NCBI GenBank assembly: GCA_013399305.1
Contig: VXAI01000020.1
Coordinates: forward strand, 3,876,545-3,940,544
Direction of reading: 5' to 3'
DNA from: Rostratula benghalensis
Taxonomy: Eukaryota; Chordata; Aves; Charadriiformes; Rostratulidae
DNA length: 64,000 nt
Position numbers and translations under genes: made by a program. Positions 1 to 12,200 of the stretch are shown piece by piece. How positions within the stretch are numbered: the stretch's first letter is position 1; every line of letters starts with the position of its first letter. The notes below the pieces were generated by a model. The model searched no databases. It was not told the origin of the DNA and saw only the letters and a list, made by a program, of their open reading frames with translations.

Positions 1-65
1 CTTCCTTCCTTCCTTCCTTCCTTCCTTCCTTCCTTCCTTCCTTCCTTCCTTCCTTCCTTCCTTCC
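1..65. repeat. (CTTC)n microsatellite, truncated by window edge
   Basis: The window opens with about 16 uninterrupted CTTC units, ending in CTTCCC before unique sequence resumes. It is a pure polypyrimidine/polypurine tract and probably continues upstream. Such tracts are length-polymorphic and can adopt non-B structure; no function is implied. Confidence 0.97.
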
Positions 66-253
66 CTGGAGCTTGTAATCTCCAATAGTTTATTCTTTAC
101 CATGTAAGACTTGAGGTGACCAAACTGTCACTTAACATTTCCAGTGCACATAGAGAAATCTAGCCAAATAAGCTATGTTTCTGTTCATCACACTTGTAAA
201 GTATCTTGTTTGACTTTAAAGCCTGCCTCTCCCTAGGGCTTTTATAAAACCAT

Positions 254-379
254 TCACAGAATCACAGAATTGTCAATTGGAAGGGAACTCTAGAGAACAT
301 CTAGTCAAGCTCCCTTGCTAAAGCAGGGTTGCCTAGGGCACGTTACTCAGGGCTGTATCCAGGCAGGTCTTGATTCATT
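254..379 (-). mobile_element. CR1 LINE 3'-end fragment (reverse orientation)
   Basis: The plus strand begins with the typical reverse-complement CR1 terminus (CACAGAATCACAGAAT, then TTGGAAGGGAACTC) and continues with CATCTAGTCAAGCTCCC, then a block matching the avian CR1 3' region that normally reads CTAGTCCAACTCCCCTGC. It ends near GGCAGGTCTTGA. Only the last roughly 125 bases of the element are present, as expected from 5' truncation during target-primed reverse transcription. Divergence from the family pattern indicates an old copy. A G/T-rich tract follows at its 5' side. Identification rests on recalled CR1 pattern, not an alignment. Confidence 0.82.
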
Positions 380-416
380 TTTAAGCAAATCAAAACCAAA
401 GGAAAGACTTGGAACT

Positions 417-524
417 GTTTGGTTGTTTGTTGGTTTGGGGTTTTTTTGGTTGGTTGGGTGGGTTTTGTTTTGGGTTTGTTTTTTTTTTTATGTGGGTTTT
501 TGTTTGGTTTTCTTTGGGTTTTTT
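417..524 (+). repeat. G/T-rich low-complexity tract
   Basis: About 100 bases made almost only of G and T on the plus strand, with runs of T and short G runs. Bases 448-462 read GGTTGGTTGGGTGGG, four G runs with loops of 2, 2 and 1 bases, which could form a two-tetrad G-quadruplex. The open frame across this tract is an artefact of composition (Phe, Val, Gly, Leu, Trp). Confidence 0.85.
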
Positions 525-1345
525 AACTCCTTTTTCAATATTATGCATCTAGAGATCAGTAAGGGTTCAACTGAGCCTTTAAGGTACTGGGCCATGCTGG
601 AGATGGTGTGGATTTGCAGTACTCCAGCGGCACCCTGAGAGCTACTATGGTTCAGGTAAGCACAATATTCTATACAAGTCCTCATGTCAGTTGGGAGCAT
701 TGCTTGCTGCTGCCTTCCCTAAGTGCTGCTCATGTGGCCCCTTCCACAGCTAGCTGCTTTTGATCATTATTGAGTGGAGACCATGACCCCATTTTATCTG
801 TGCTCCTTGTAGGGTTCCTACTGTTAGAAGCACTAAACAGAATCTCTTTATGGCTTATTTTTATTATACATAAAGTACATGTCAGAGATTTACAACATTC
901 TGCTTCCTTAAAAGCACGTTCCTAAGAGCTTAGCTGATTCATTAGTGTATATATGTATTGTTAGAGATCTAACTCTAGTACTAGAATAATTAGAGCTTAC
1001 AAAACAGGCATACAAAGAGGCAAAAGATTTCTTTTCCTTTTCACTGCTCATTGACTTGTAAAATGTTAGCAATATGGAAAAGCACTGAGTGGAAAGCCTT
1101 TAGGTTCCTACTTTCTGTATACACATCAAGATAAGTCACTTTTGGATATTTCAGATCCTACTGATGAAATTTTCTAGTTGATGTTGCAAAAATATGTATT
1201 GATTTCTTTGAAGTTCAACAATAATTAAGAGGAATGTCTCTCCAAATGTTTTAGGTAATCTGGTCACCAGCTACTAAGGAGGAAAAAAGCTAAGATACAA
1301 ATTGAAAGACTGTATTCCTATTTAAATCCATCAGAATTAAATCAT
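525..1345. other. No gene seen; AT-rich unique DNA
   Basis: Between the G/T tract and the next CR1 copy I see no family-recognisable repeat, RNA gene or coding exon. Short open frames here lack codon bias, sensible starts and splice context. Confidence 0.6.
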
Positions 1346-1812
1346 GGTAGGTGACTGTTCCCCTGTAAGCACTGGTGAGGCCCAACTTCAAGTACTGATT
1401 CCAGTTTTGGCCCCCTTACCACAAAAAAGACATTGAGGTGCTGGAGCAGGCCCAGAGAAGGGCAACAAAGCTGGTGAGTGGTATGGAGGGTAAGTCTCAT
1501 AAGGAGAGGCTGAGGGAGCTGGGGCTGTTCAGCCTGCAGAAAAGGAGGTTGAGGGGAGACATTCTCACTTTCTACAACTACCTGAGAGGATGTTGTAGAG
1601 AGGAGGATCTTTTCTTCCATGTCACAGGCATTAGGACAAGAGGAAATGGCCTCAAGTTGCACCAGGGGAGGTTCAGATTGGATATCAGGAAAAATTTTTA
1701 CACAGAAAGGGTTAATAAACATTGGAATGCACTGCCCAGGGAAATTGTTGAGGCTCCATCCCTGGAGGTATTTAGAAGATGGGTTGACATAGTGCTTAGT
1801 GACATGGTTTAG
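1346..1812 (+). pseudogene. CR1 ORF2 (endonuclease/reverse transcriptase) C-terminal remnant
   Basis: This is the last part of the CR1 pol-like ORF2, whose full protein has an endonuclease and a reverse transcriptase domain. Here only the region C-terminal to the RT catalytic core remains, so no activity is possible. In frame, residues LVRPNFKY are followed by a TGA at 1396-1398, where the family normally has TGT (Cys), so one substitution broke the frame. After it, 137 codons stay open (1399-1812) with family landmarks [58 protein letters not shown] and [11 protein letters not shown], ending at the normal CR1 stop TAG. An in-frame TAA also lies just upstream in the ACTGTTCCCCTGTAAGC stretch. 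No ATG start exists, and the remnant is not expected to be translated. Confidence 0.93.
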
Positions 1813-1905
1813 TGATTAGGTGGGGGTTTTTTTATCAGTTAGGTTGATTGTTGGACTGGCTGATCTTAAAGGTCCCTTCCAACCAAGATGATTCTCTGAT
1901 TCTAT
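1346..1905 (+). mobile_element. CR1 LINE, 5'-truncated copy with intact 3' end
   Basis: About 560 bases match the 3' part of an avian CR1 retrotransposon in forward orientation: the end of the reverse-transcriptase ORF (GAAATGGCCTCAAGTTGCAC, then GGTTCAGATTGGATATCAGG), the usual ORF2 stop context (GACATGGTTTAG), a short 3' UTR with GATCTTAAAGGTCCCTTCCA, and the terminal 8-mer-type repeats ATTCTCTG and ATTCTATT that mark a CR1 end. It is 5' truncated, like almost all CR1 copies. The preserved reading frame and terminal repeat suggest a younger insertion than the reverse copy at 254-379. Confidence 0.95.
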
Positions 1906-2027
1906 TTTACTAATAAAAAATAGATAATTCCTTTCCTGCCATGGGTAAATAATCTTTATGAAGATATAACAGGCAACAGCTGAAAATAAATGAAAACTGG
2001 GAGGTTTGGAGATTTTGCTTTCTTTTG

Positions 2028-2072
2028 CCTTTTTCTTCTTTTTTTTGGTTTTTTTTTTGTTTTTTTTTTTTA
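2028..2072 (+). repeat. T-rich tract
   Basis: Runs of T broken by single C or G bases, about 125 bases beyond the CR1 3' end. On the minus strand it reads as poly-A with Lys codons, which explains the lysine-rich open frame there. It could be the poly-A of an unrecognised minus-strand retroposon, but no body was identified beside it. Confidence 0.8.
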
Positions 2073-5000
2073 GAGGGATTTGGCAGTGTTCATTAGCTTT
2101 CCTAGTGTTTGGCATTTATTCATGTTTCTTATCTCTTCACACAGAGGTCTATGGTGTGGTGCAATTATGAACTAAAAAGAGGGGACAGAGGGGACTGAGG
2201 TACAAGAAAACAACAGAGATAAAATGGGCTTTAAGGACTTCCTTTGTTACAGAGAAGGAATGGCTTAGCACACAGCAGTGCTGTGGATAGTTCAGAGGGT
2301 GTTAAATATTGTTGATCATCTTTGACAAGAAAAAGAACCCAATAGCCCTGTATAAATAATTAAATAAATAAATAGGTTTTACCATATAAAACATTGAAAT
2401 AAATCAAAACAAATTCTGCCAGCGTAAGGTGCTCCTACCAGGAAACTGAAAAATTATTAAATCACTTTCACTGCAAAGTGAGTTTGGCAACAGCATTCAT
2501 TCCACCTGGAAGGTGTTCTTAATGTAAAAAAAATATAAGGGAAAACAATGCTGCTATGTATAGTTATGGACTATCCTGACCCTTTAACAAAATAACAGTA
2601 AAATTTGCTGTGTGAAAGAGCCCATGTGGAGTGGTGTTGGAGGAGGCAGATGATCTGGCATTCATGGAGTTGTTGCCAACAGCCAGTGCTTTGCCCTTCC
2701 ACACTTTCCTTCTCAAAAGCTGACAGCTGCTTCAAACCCATAGAGTGCATTGCACCAAATTTGTGCAAGCAAGCGGTTTGTGAATCGTAATGACCCAGGA
2801 TCAGAAGTGCCCTCATGGAGTTTTGTAACAGAAGGTATTCTCTGTCTTAGCTCATAAGTGACTAGAAACTGACTTTGAACTGTGAAGGGATGTTTGCTTA
2901 TGTAAGGATGATATCCTCGGAGGAGCTGTTCTCTTTGAGTGTTAAAGATTGTTTTAATAATAGATACAAGTTCTGCTCAGAAAAGATATTTTAGAACAAA
3001 TTAACTAACCTTTGAAGTCACAAAGTGATACATTTTTATATCCATATGTTTCATACACTGTTTGTATTTAACATGATAAATGTACAGATAATTAAAAATA
3101 ATAATAAAAAAAGAATTCCTACCTTAATTTTTAGATATTTGGGCAAAGCTAGTCAAATAGTTTTTCAGCAAAATACATCACTTTTCATTTACTGAGTCAC
3201 TCGGCAATAATTCATCACAGTTCAATTAACACTACAGACGATGGCTTCCTTCTCTCAGGTGACTACTTTGCTATAACGATCACTTTCTCCAGAAAAAGTT
3301 TGATTTCAAGGAGAAGCTGTCTGATCCACGATGAACCCTTTCAGGGCAACAGGGAATGGGAATGGGAGAACAGAAAGAGCAGACAGTAAAGGCAGTGGCA
3401 CAATTCAGGTTTCTTCTTCAGTCTTGTTCCTGAGTCTGTTCTTGAATGAATCAATATTTATTTATAAATAAATAACTGTAAAGGGGAGAAAGGAAAGAGG
3501 GCTACACTTGTATCCTTACCACAAGAGGATAGCAGAGTGTGTGTCTGTGTTCAAGCTGTTGCTTTGCTTTAGAACAGTGGAATGAATCTGCATTTCTCAC
3601 TTTTCCAACCAGTGGGTGTTGGCTACTAAGGAGCTAACCTCTCAGTCATATTTCCAACAATTTAGTTGTCATGGAAATTGATAAACTGTTGTAACCTGTA
3701 ACCTGTTTGCCTTATGTAATATCTATTATTATTTCCTTATACCACAGGATATTTTTTGTGGGTCTTTAATATCCAGTCATTGTCTGTAATGTCAAACAAT
3801 TTATAAAGTGTATTTGAAGTTCTTCTTCAAAGTTGTCATTAGAATTTCATTCTTAGAGAGAATAAGTGAAAAAATCCCAATTGGTCATTGAACAATACAT
3901 GTACAACTGATTAAAATAATGTAAGGAATTAATGGTTCAGACTGCATGTGTCATGAAAATGTATTGTTATTGGGAAATAAAGTTTAAGGACAGGAGTCAA
4001 ACCTGAATAGAAATAGTTCTAGATTTTGAATTATTTCTAAATTCTAGATATTTAATTACTTGTGATGTTATGGTCCCCTCTAAATAAATATCTTCAGGTT
4101 GCTGTTTGCTTAAGATGCCTGTGAAAATGCCCTCATTTTCTCATTTCTCAACAAACTTATAGTACCTGTGGGGTGGTAAATTATTTCAACTATTAAACTT
4201 CTATTTAAAAAATAAAAGTTTAGAAATGTATTGATCTTCCATGTAACAATTATTTAAAAAATACACTTGAATGTATAGGAATATATAGCTTATTGTATAT
4301 GTAATTGTATGCATTTTTTCCTATATAGAGACTACGCAAAAGTACAAATACTGAGGGACTGACTGACTGAAATATAGACTTCTTTACAGGGAAGCAAAGC
4401 AGTGTGTGTAACTATGGGAATTGAGTATGCAATATAAGTATTGCATTGACTGTTTCTAATAAGATAATAATAATAATTTCTAATAAGATTTTCAATGCAT
4501 AATTGTGGTGTGTGATTAAAGTTCATATAAAACAAATATGAAGAAATTAAACAGGTATGAATAATGTGATCTAAATGAGTCTCAAGAGCTGAATACCTTG
4601 TCTGTAGCACTGTGTCTGGTTCAAGCTAAGATGTACCACACCTAAGCAAGTCGGAATTAAATGCACATGCTGTTACCCAGGAACATTCCTGTCTTTAGCA
4701 TCCTATATCAGCACACTGGAAGCCTCAGTATCTAAAACAACTAAAAAAGGGTTGTTTTATTTTTTTTTTTAATATTGCTGAAAGGAAATGATAAAGAGTT
4801 TATGCTGCTGTTAAATTGCTTTACATTTTACCTTGAAATAAATTCCAGGTCTGAGGCCTGTCTCCTGGTTTCCTCTGGGATAATATAGTAATTTTCTCCA
4901 CAATTTAAATTAATGTGATTTTGGGACAGAAAATCCAGTAAATCATCAAACAAACATTATCTTTGACTGAGGTAGGCTGAATTACCTAAAGCAAGGATCT

Positions 5001-5409
5001 TTTGCAGAGCAGGTGAAGTTACAGTTTAAATTTAATATCCTACCAATGCTCTCAAACCAAGTGGACAGAAATTATGGATGTAACAGCTGACATTTAGATC
5101 CTTATTTAGGGATGCTATGGAGACTGGTTGATCCGATTCCTTTTGTAACTGCAATTGCTGTAATCGACGATCTGATGACAAGTTTGTGGGAAAGGGTTTG
5201 TCCTGTGAGAAGAAATGTTTAGTTCTGGTAAACAACAATATGCCTATCTGAGTTTACAAAAACAAGTACCACCTCCTAGAGCTAGACTAAACTATGTTAT
5301 GGGGATTTGTACAGCCACTGGATGCTGTAATTCCAAGTTGAGTTTGGAAGTCATGGAAGTAGCTGCTGCCTGTACAGAACAGGATAAAGAGGGCACTGAA
5401 ACTTAAAAG
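2073..5409. other. No gene seen; AT-rich unique DNA
   Basis: About 3.3 kb of stop-dense AT-rich sequence. It holds only minor simple repeats: an AAAT-rich tract near 2357-2383 and an AAT tract near 4463-4478 flanked by two copies of TTTCTAATAAGAT. No recognised transposon, RNA gene or exon with convincing splice signals. Confidence 0.6.
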
Positions 5410-5503
5410 CCAACCAACCAACCAACCAAAAAAAACCAAAACAAAACAACACCACCACCACCAACAACAACAAAAAATAGTCAAGAAAAACAAACAAACA
5501 AAC
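5410..5503. repeat. A/C-rich compound simple repeat
   Basis: Begins with (CCAA)n, passes through AAAAC units and CCA/CAA triplets, then after a short gap (CAAA)n. The strand composition is strongly skewed to A and C. The minus-strand open frame here encodes only Trp/Cys/Phe/Val/Leu low-complexity and is not a gene. Similar tracts occur at 38540-38557 and 49796-49890. Confidence 0.9.
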
Positions 5504-8500
5504 TTATTTAGCAGAATCAAATGTTTTATTTGCATAGCCACATGCTTTCTGCAGAGACCATCTCTGCCCTCAAACAAACAGTTTGGTCAGAAGATCAGAG
5601 AGTTATCTGCTCTTACCCTTAGCATGTGAAAAGTGCTGGATTGTAAATAACACGGTACTCTTTCTTAAGACCTCAATATTTATATGTTGACACTAAACTA
5701 AAGTAGCATCACCATCTGTCACTGTGCCACATTGTGATTCCACAGCACCAGTGCAGAGTCCTAGGGAGTATTAGAGGAAGAGAAAGAGGACAGATGCAGA
5801 GTCAATACAGCCAATGTACAAGTTCAATAAATCCAAAGCATGCATGTACTTTAAAAGCAGCCACCATATCTGAGCTTAGGGCATTATGCTTACTGTACTC
5901 TTAACCTTTATCCCCAGCCTTTGTAATAGCTGCTGGTCCATGTTAAAATAAAAATGGGTTTCCCTTATTCAAAGTTCATTATGACGGATTTTTTTATATG
6001 GCCAAGTACATGACAGCTGTAGCTGTAGCTATTTTTGTTGCTACACCTAAAACTGCAATATATGCTACTTGAGAATGATAAATAATATTGAATACTTCAT
6101 GGTATTCTAGGATTTTGCATTTGATTACACGCTTATAAAGGAAATACACAAATATCCTCAAAGTCTAATTAGATAGATCCTAACTAGATAGTGCAGATAA
6201 AAAATAATGGGTCCAATGTATCCTTGGCTTAATACCATTATGGTTATTGGGAACACAAGAAATAAATAATACAATGATTTTTTTTCTTTTACTCTAGATT
6301 ATATTTTAATTTTATTTAAAGATTAATTTTACATCCCTACATTACATATCTCTCCATTTTCACAGCTGGAGGTATAAGGCCTCTAGCAATCCTTAGGATA
6401 GTACTTAAGTCAGGGCTTGGCTGTACCTGATTTCAGGTAGTATATTCTGTGCTTGATAACCTTCTGGTCCATAAACAGCAGAAGGTTTGTTCAGTGCTAA
6501 AAAACAGTTAATCCTGATTTATAATCTTTCCTAAATCAACCTTCTGTGCATTCTATCCAGGGACATTATAACATGAGGCATATATGACAGGATGACACAT
6601 GAGTGAGAAAAGTCAATTTTAGTTTGGAAAAAAAATCTTAAAATTAATGAGCACTTTAAATATTTTTTGCTACAAGTTTTTGCTATTTATTTCATCTCTG
6701 TGCTTTAAGCAGTAAACGAACTTTTAAAAACATCCAGTGATTGATAAAGGAAACCTTGGTGAAAGTTAGAAACACATGAAAGCTATCAGGAAGCAAACAT
6801 GAAGGCAATGATTACAGCAAGTGTTTGCTAATAGCTTTGATGTTAAGAGTATTTGAAAAGAAGAAAGCTACCAGTGCTCAAATTCTTATGTTCACCCTGA
6901 TTATACCTTTCCAGCAGCCAAAAGGAGCTGCATAACAAGCTTTAATCAGCTCTGTGAAGTTTACCTTGAAATACAGTACATCTAAATTGCCATCGTCATA
7001 GGAAGTAGAAAATAGAACTTGGGGTAGAAATACTTTGTCTTCTACAGCAATTTGGGGAATAAATCTGGAAGAATTTTCAAGGAAACTCTATAGCTTTAAA
7101 AGTCTTCTGTGGGTACTTGGGCAGTCAGACACCAGAGGAGAAAACACAGCTATCATTTGGAACAGTGTTGCCCACCAAGCAAAACTGCTTTCACAGATTA
7201 CACTTAAATTAAAACTGAGGACCTGGCATGGACACCCTGTACTTAGGTATTAAAACAAAATAGAAAAATTATAGTTTGAAGGTGGTGACAGCATGCTTTA
7301 CAGTGGATATTCTTCTGTTCCTTTTAGGTGCATGCAAGCAGGTTGCATGTCCAAACCAGTGGGATTTTCCATCACACATGAGAGTGATGGAAAGAAGAAA
7401 GCACACTTTCATTCGGACTTTTACTACGGTAAAGACTGTCTCTGAGTAGCTTGAATCTTTCTTATCCACTTCTTCTAGAAACATGCTGAGGTTGTTGATG
7501 CAATGTTGCCAGAAGAAGAGAGAAAATTAAGTGTTTTCTACAATTCCATAGATAATTCAAAGAGCAAAAGCAAGGACTTTTCTTATTCAGTCAGTGATCT
7601 CCAATGGTTGCAAGTTTCCTGTCTACTTGATTAATTTCCTTTGTTGCCTTCATATAGTCTAACATGGAGTTTAAGCTGCTTAAGTTCAGCAGTGAGTCCC
7701 AGAAAATTTCTAGAAAAATATGCTTCTCCTGTTGTCTTCTTCATAAACCAGAAAAAAAAAAAAAAGCAGGGTCTGTCAAAACCGTATTTCTTTTATCATG
7801 CTCTTCCTCGTTGGACAAGCATCACAGCTACTAATTTCTACAATGCAATGTCTGAACAGAAACTAGGCAACAGAAAATCAGCCCCAGAGAAGAGACCAAA
7901 GCCAAAGCCTGCCTCTCCTTTAAATTCTAAGCACAATAAAAGACTTGTTTTCTATACTGTCTTTGCAGTTTTCTTTTATGCACACAGTAATAAATATATA
8001 CTTTATGTATTGTACGTCATCTGGAATAGCTGCTCTTTCCATGTCCCAAAATGGGAACTGCAATCCGTCTCTTACCTCCCAAATTCTCTGAAACAGGCCT
8101 TACACGTGGATTAGTCAATTATGATCACTCAGCAATGTAAAGCAGTCTTGGCAAAGCTGGCGATGATTTGACTGTGAGGAAAAATTTTCTCCTTCCTTTT
8201 TTGTTCTCTAATTGATGAATTTTTCTGAGTTTTATAGGCTTAATCCTCTCTTCTGCCTCATCAATTTTGTACTGATATAACACATTCTTTTGATGGTGCA
8301 AGTCAGAAGTAATTATAATTGGAAGCTAATTTTTTTTTCATATTTACATCTTTTCCATCAGATCATTTGCTTTCTTCTTCCATGAAAAGCTGTTACTTCA
8401 ATGTCATACATCCGACAATCTGTTTAATTGTTTGGTTGAATGTGCAGAGGGAAACAAAAGTGGGGCAGAGGGACTTGACAGACTTCCACTCATGCCCAGA

Positions 8501-9040
8501 ACAACATATGGATCGGCAGAGAGTTAGGAAGCTTTCATTATTTCCTGTTATCTGTCAGTTTTCACATTATAGGAACAGCATATATCTAGAGCCTGTTTCA
8601 GGGGCCTTTTGTGTTTTTCAGTTGTGGGATTAAATTCAGGTTGTAGCTCCCATATTTGTAACCACTCTGCAGCAGTGTTTCTGTGAAGAGCCCTTTGTGG
8701 ACTCATCCTGGTTTGACTAGATTGCTACTGGAAGCTATCAAAGAGCTGTAAAATCCCCAGCACTGGCTTTACCTTTCCTGTGGGCATTGGCCAACATGAC
8801 AGTTACTTCACTTCACAGCTGCAGCTGCAGTTTTTCCCTTTCAGCTCCCCAAACCATGCAACAGCAGGAATGGCAAAGCCTGTCTGTTCTAACCTGTAAA
8901 GCCACTCTCATTTCTTCCTGTCTTTGTGCCCAGGAGAGGATGTAATGCTGGTACAGCCTCTGATTAGACGCAGCGCCCCAGAGAGGGGCTGACTCCAGAG
9001 CAGAAATGCTGAAGCCAAAAAAGCATTGATTTCTAACACA
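5504..9040. other. No gene seen; AT-rich unique DNA
   Basis: About 3.5 kb without a recognisable gene or transposon. An open frame of 157 codons at 7641-8114 begins at a non-ATG codon, crosses a poly-A run and has no family resemblance I can name, so I leave it out as a gene. The stretch from about 8640 to 9010 is somewhat richer in GC. Confidence 0.55.
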
Positions 9041-9240
9041 TGGATCTGAAATCTAATCAAATTTCAGTAATATCAGCCCGTGACCTTTTCTCTTATTAGC
9101 GAATTTATGCACAGCTTAGTCCCTGGCTCCCTTATCACTTTGTGTGTGCTGGTGCTGCCTTCAGCATAATTATTGGAAATTTTTGACTGTTAATTGAGCA
9201 TGATTTAATTTTAATATGAATCATGTGTATGGTTTGTGAG
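9041..9240. promoter_or_regulatory. Candidate conserved noncoding element (inferred from texture)
   Basis: A non-repetitive block with several homeodomain-type TAAT/ATTA cores close together, including GCATAATTATTGG, TGTTAATTGAGC and GATTTAATTTTAATATGAAT, framed by less AT-biased sequence. This texture is typical of developmental enhancers in gene deserts. I cannot see conservation from one sequence, so this is a guess that needs a multi-species alignment. Confidence 0.25.
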
Positions 9241-12200
9241 AAGAAAAGTGTGCTTGCATTTTTTTTCGGGGTGGGAAGGAGCTCAGTAAGCAAGCGCAGG
9301 ACATAGGATTCTGATTTTTCACAATTTAGTTATTTCAGCGTAGTTCCATGAACAGAAGTCTGATGACACAATGTGGTAAAGTACAGGTTTCACTTAAAAT
9401 CCATAAAATGTATCATATTAAAGCTCCTTGCAGTACTGGAGTGGAGACTCAGATAACACTATCTTTTATAAACTCTCTATTTTCAGGTGTTTAATGTAGC
9501 CATGAAATGTTTCTTTGGGCAGAAACTTGGCTAGCAATGTCAAAACTACAGCTGATAAAACTACTTGTTGCAAACTCTTTCCAAGCCTTGTTTTTCATTT
9601 CAGATATTTTCAGATATTGTATGAAGGTCATGGACTATAATAATTTGCTGAGTGTTTGGTTGCTCAATCTGTAGTACAATTGTTGTTTTCTTTCATAGAA
9701 TTTTTTTTATTACCTGCTAAACCTATTTTCATTGTGGAATGAATGCTTTAAAGTGACTTAAATTAAAAAATGCAATCTGATAGAGGCATTAAAAATTAGA
9801 TTTTTAAGATAGTCTTGAAAACGTATACAGTTCATCAGCCCTGTTACATAGCATTATCATGCTTTGACTCAAGCATTCTCAAACAAACAATAATTGGGAA
9901 TAATAATTTGAGTTCCACAAAGTGAAATAAAGAATTTTGCATTTGTAAATATTTGCAAATAGTTTACTTGTCTAAAACACTTAGACCTACTGTGCAGAAA
10001 AACAAAATGATTCAGATGACAGCATTTGCCCAGTTCCTTAGTATTTAACCTTTCTAGCTAAGCCAACAGTAGTCCTAAAAGAGTTCAGTATTTTTTTCCA
10101 TGTGAATATTCTATTTTCATTTTGATTGCAAATATCTTGAAAGTGGTGATCTTCTCCCCTTGGAATTAAATATTTTTTTTTAATTTGGAGCAAGGATGGA
10201 TTTGGTTGATATATTGTGAAATACCCAGGCTGAATAAGTTTTCCTGATATATCTAAGCCTGAAGTTCAGATGAAAATCTAAATGTATATTTGTCTTTGCT
10301 TACATAGAAGCTTTTCAATTAAATTGGTAGATTTTAAGTTAAAACAATAAATCAAATGTCTAATCTTAAGATTCCATTTTATCCCTGTAAGCTAGAGATC
10401 TTACCCAAGAATGTAGGGTTTTTAGGAAAAATAATTACTAATTACTTTAATTTTAAATTGCAAATTTAAATTTAAACTGTAGGATTTCAGACTACTTTTC
10501 TTTCAATGAAAATATACTATTTATTTGCACTAAGAGATCAAAGATAAACTCAGCTGAATCTCAGTTTCTCATAAATCTGTTCTCCATGCTCTATACAGAT
10601 AGCCTGTGAATTTTCATAAGAAAAACAGATGTTTGCTTCTTAAGCAAGTTGCAGAAAGACCATGATAAATAAAACAACATCTCAGATATTTAGAATTTAT
10701 AAGAACTGCATACACACCTGGAATTACATATATACTAAAGAAAATTATTTAAAGACCATGTAATATGAATTTTTAAATCTTTTTTCAGTTTTAATTACCA
10801 GACTGAAAATTATGAGGACAATTGTTTTATGTCTAAAGTAATCACAAATCTTTGGCTTATGAGGAAAAAATTAATAACATCATCAAACATGAAGAAATGT
10901 GAAGGGAGAATATTTTCTATTTATTGCTTTTCCTTAGTTTAGACTGAAAATTCTAGGCTCAGGACAGCCAGGTGTTTAAGAGGCTCATAGATAGGCATCC
11001 ATTGGTATTGAAATATCTATTATTAGAACATCATGCAGTAATCAGTTTTGTAGTACTTTTTAATCCATTTGGTATTGTGGGATGAGCTGTACTTTGCCAA
11101 GGCTAAGATTTCTCCATTTTCATTTGTTCTCCTTCATTCATCATGCACAAGTGCTACCAGGAGGACTTTTGGAGTCTCTGATTCCATAGGATGAAGGAAG
11201 TACAGGAAACAAAATAAAATAAAATGTACAGTTACTTTTAGCCTCCTGGCTAATACTATCCAGCTTACCATAATAAAATCGTTTAAAAGAACGAAAATGG
11301 TCTGAATAAATGGATAAGAAAAGTTGTCTATAAAAGGTTGGATTTCAGATCCAGCTTGTGCTCTCCTTTGCCTTTTTCACATTATACAGTTTTTCATTCT
11401 TCACACCAGCAGCAGCACAGGCAAGGCATCAACAATGTATATTAAAGAGTGGAGAATTCTCTACCTCCTTTCCTCTCTGAGTTTTTTCTTGAGGATAATT
11501 CATAATGACACCTCGCAAATTCCTCCATGGAGCATCTCTCCCAGTGACCACCACTTACAGTTCACAACACACGTCTTCACAAAAATAACATTTAAATTTA
11601 GTAAAAAGAGAAAAAAAGTAATGAAATTTAAATATTTCTAGTAGCTAGTTTTCAGTAGAGTTTACACTTTTTGCAGGACGGAAAATAAGGAGCAGCAGGT
11701 ATCATTTGTCTTCACCATGCCTTTTAGTACTCCTTATTTAATACAAACCTACTTATGTGTGCAAGTAAAATCATTTGTAAGAGCTCAATTTATTAGCTAA
11801 ATATTCATTTATTTTCCTTATGTTCCAGTGACCCTGTTATGGTTTATCAAAATATTGTAGCACCACAATAACTTCACAAATACTATATCAAAACCTTTGG
11901 TCTTAAAGTAGTTCAACGCTGTAAATGACTCATCAGATAATAAAAAAAATACACTTGTGTCCAATCTTAATTGAGAAAATTAAAAAGTTCTCAAATTAGT
12001 AAAAAGAACAAAGACAAATCAGCCTCCCCAATATGTTGCCTTCTATCTCCAAAACAAATTATTTTTTGCCATTTTCTTTTCTATCACAGTTAATAACATT
12101 GTTCCCAACCAAAAATGCCTAAAGGAGCCCATCTTCTCTTTACTTTTTCAAAAAGATATACAAATAAATATATTAAAATATGCCAAAAGAATATAATACG

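Noticed and set aside
315..638. 107-codon open frame, Phe/Val/Gly-rich
   Set aside because: Encoded by a CR1 3' end and a G/T-rich tract; starts with TTG.
5287..5577. 96-codon minus-strand frame rich in Trp, Cys and Phe
   Set aside because: Direct translation of the A/C-rich simple repeat.
7641..8114. 157-codon open frame
   Set aside because: Starts at a non-ATG codon, contains a lysine run from poly-A, shows no domain or codon bias, and lies in ordinary AT-rich DNA.
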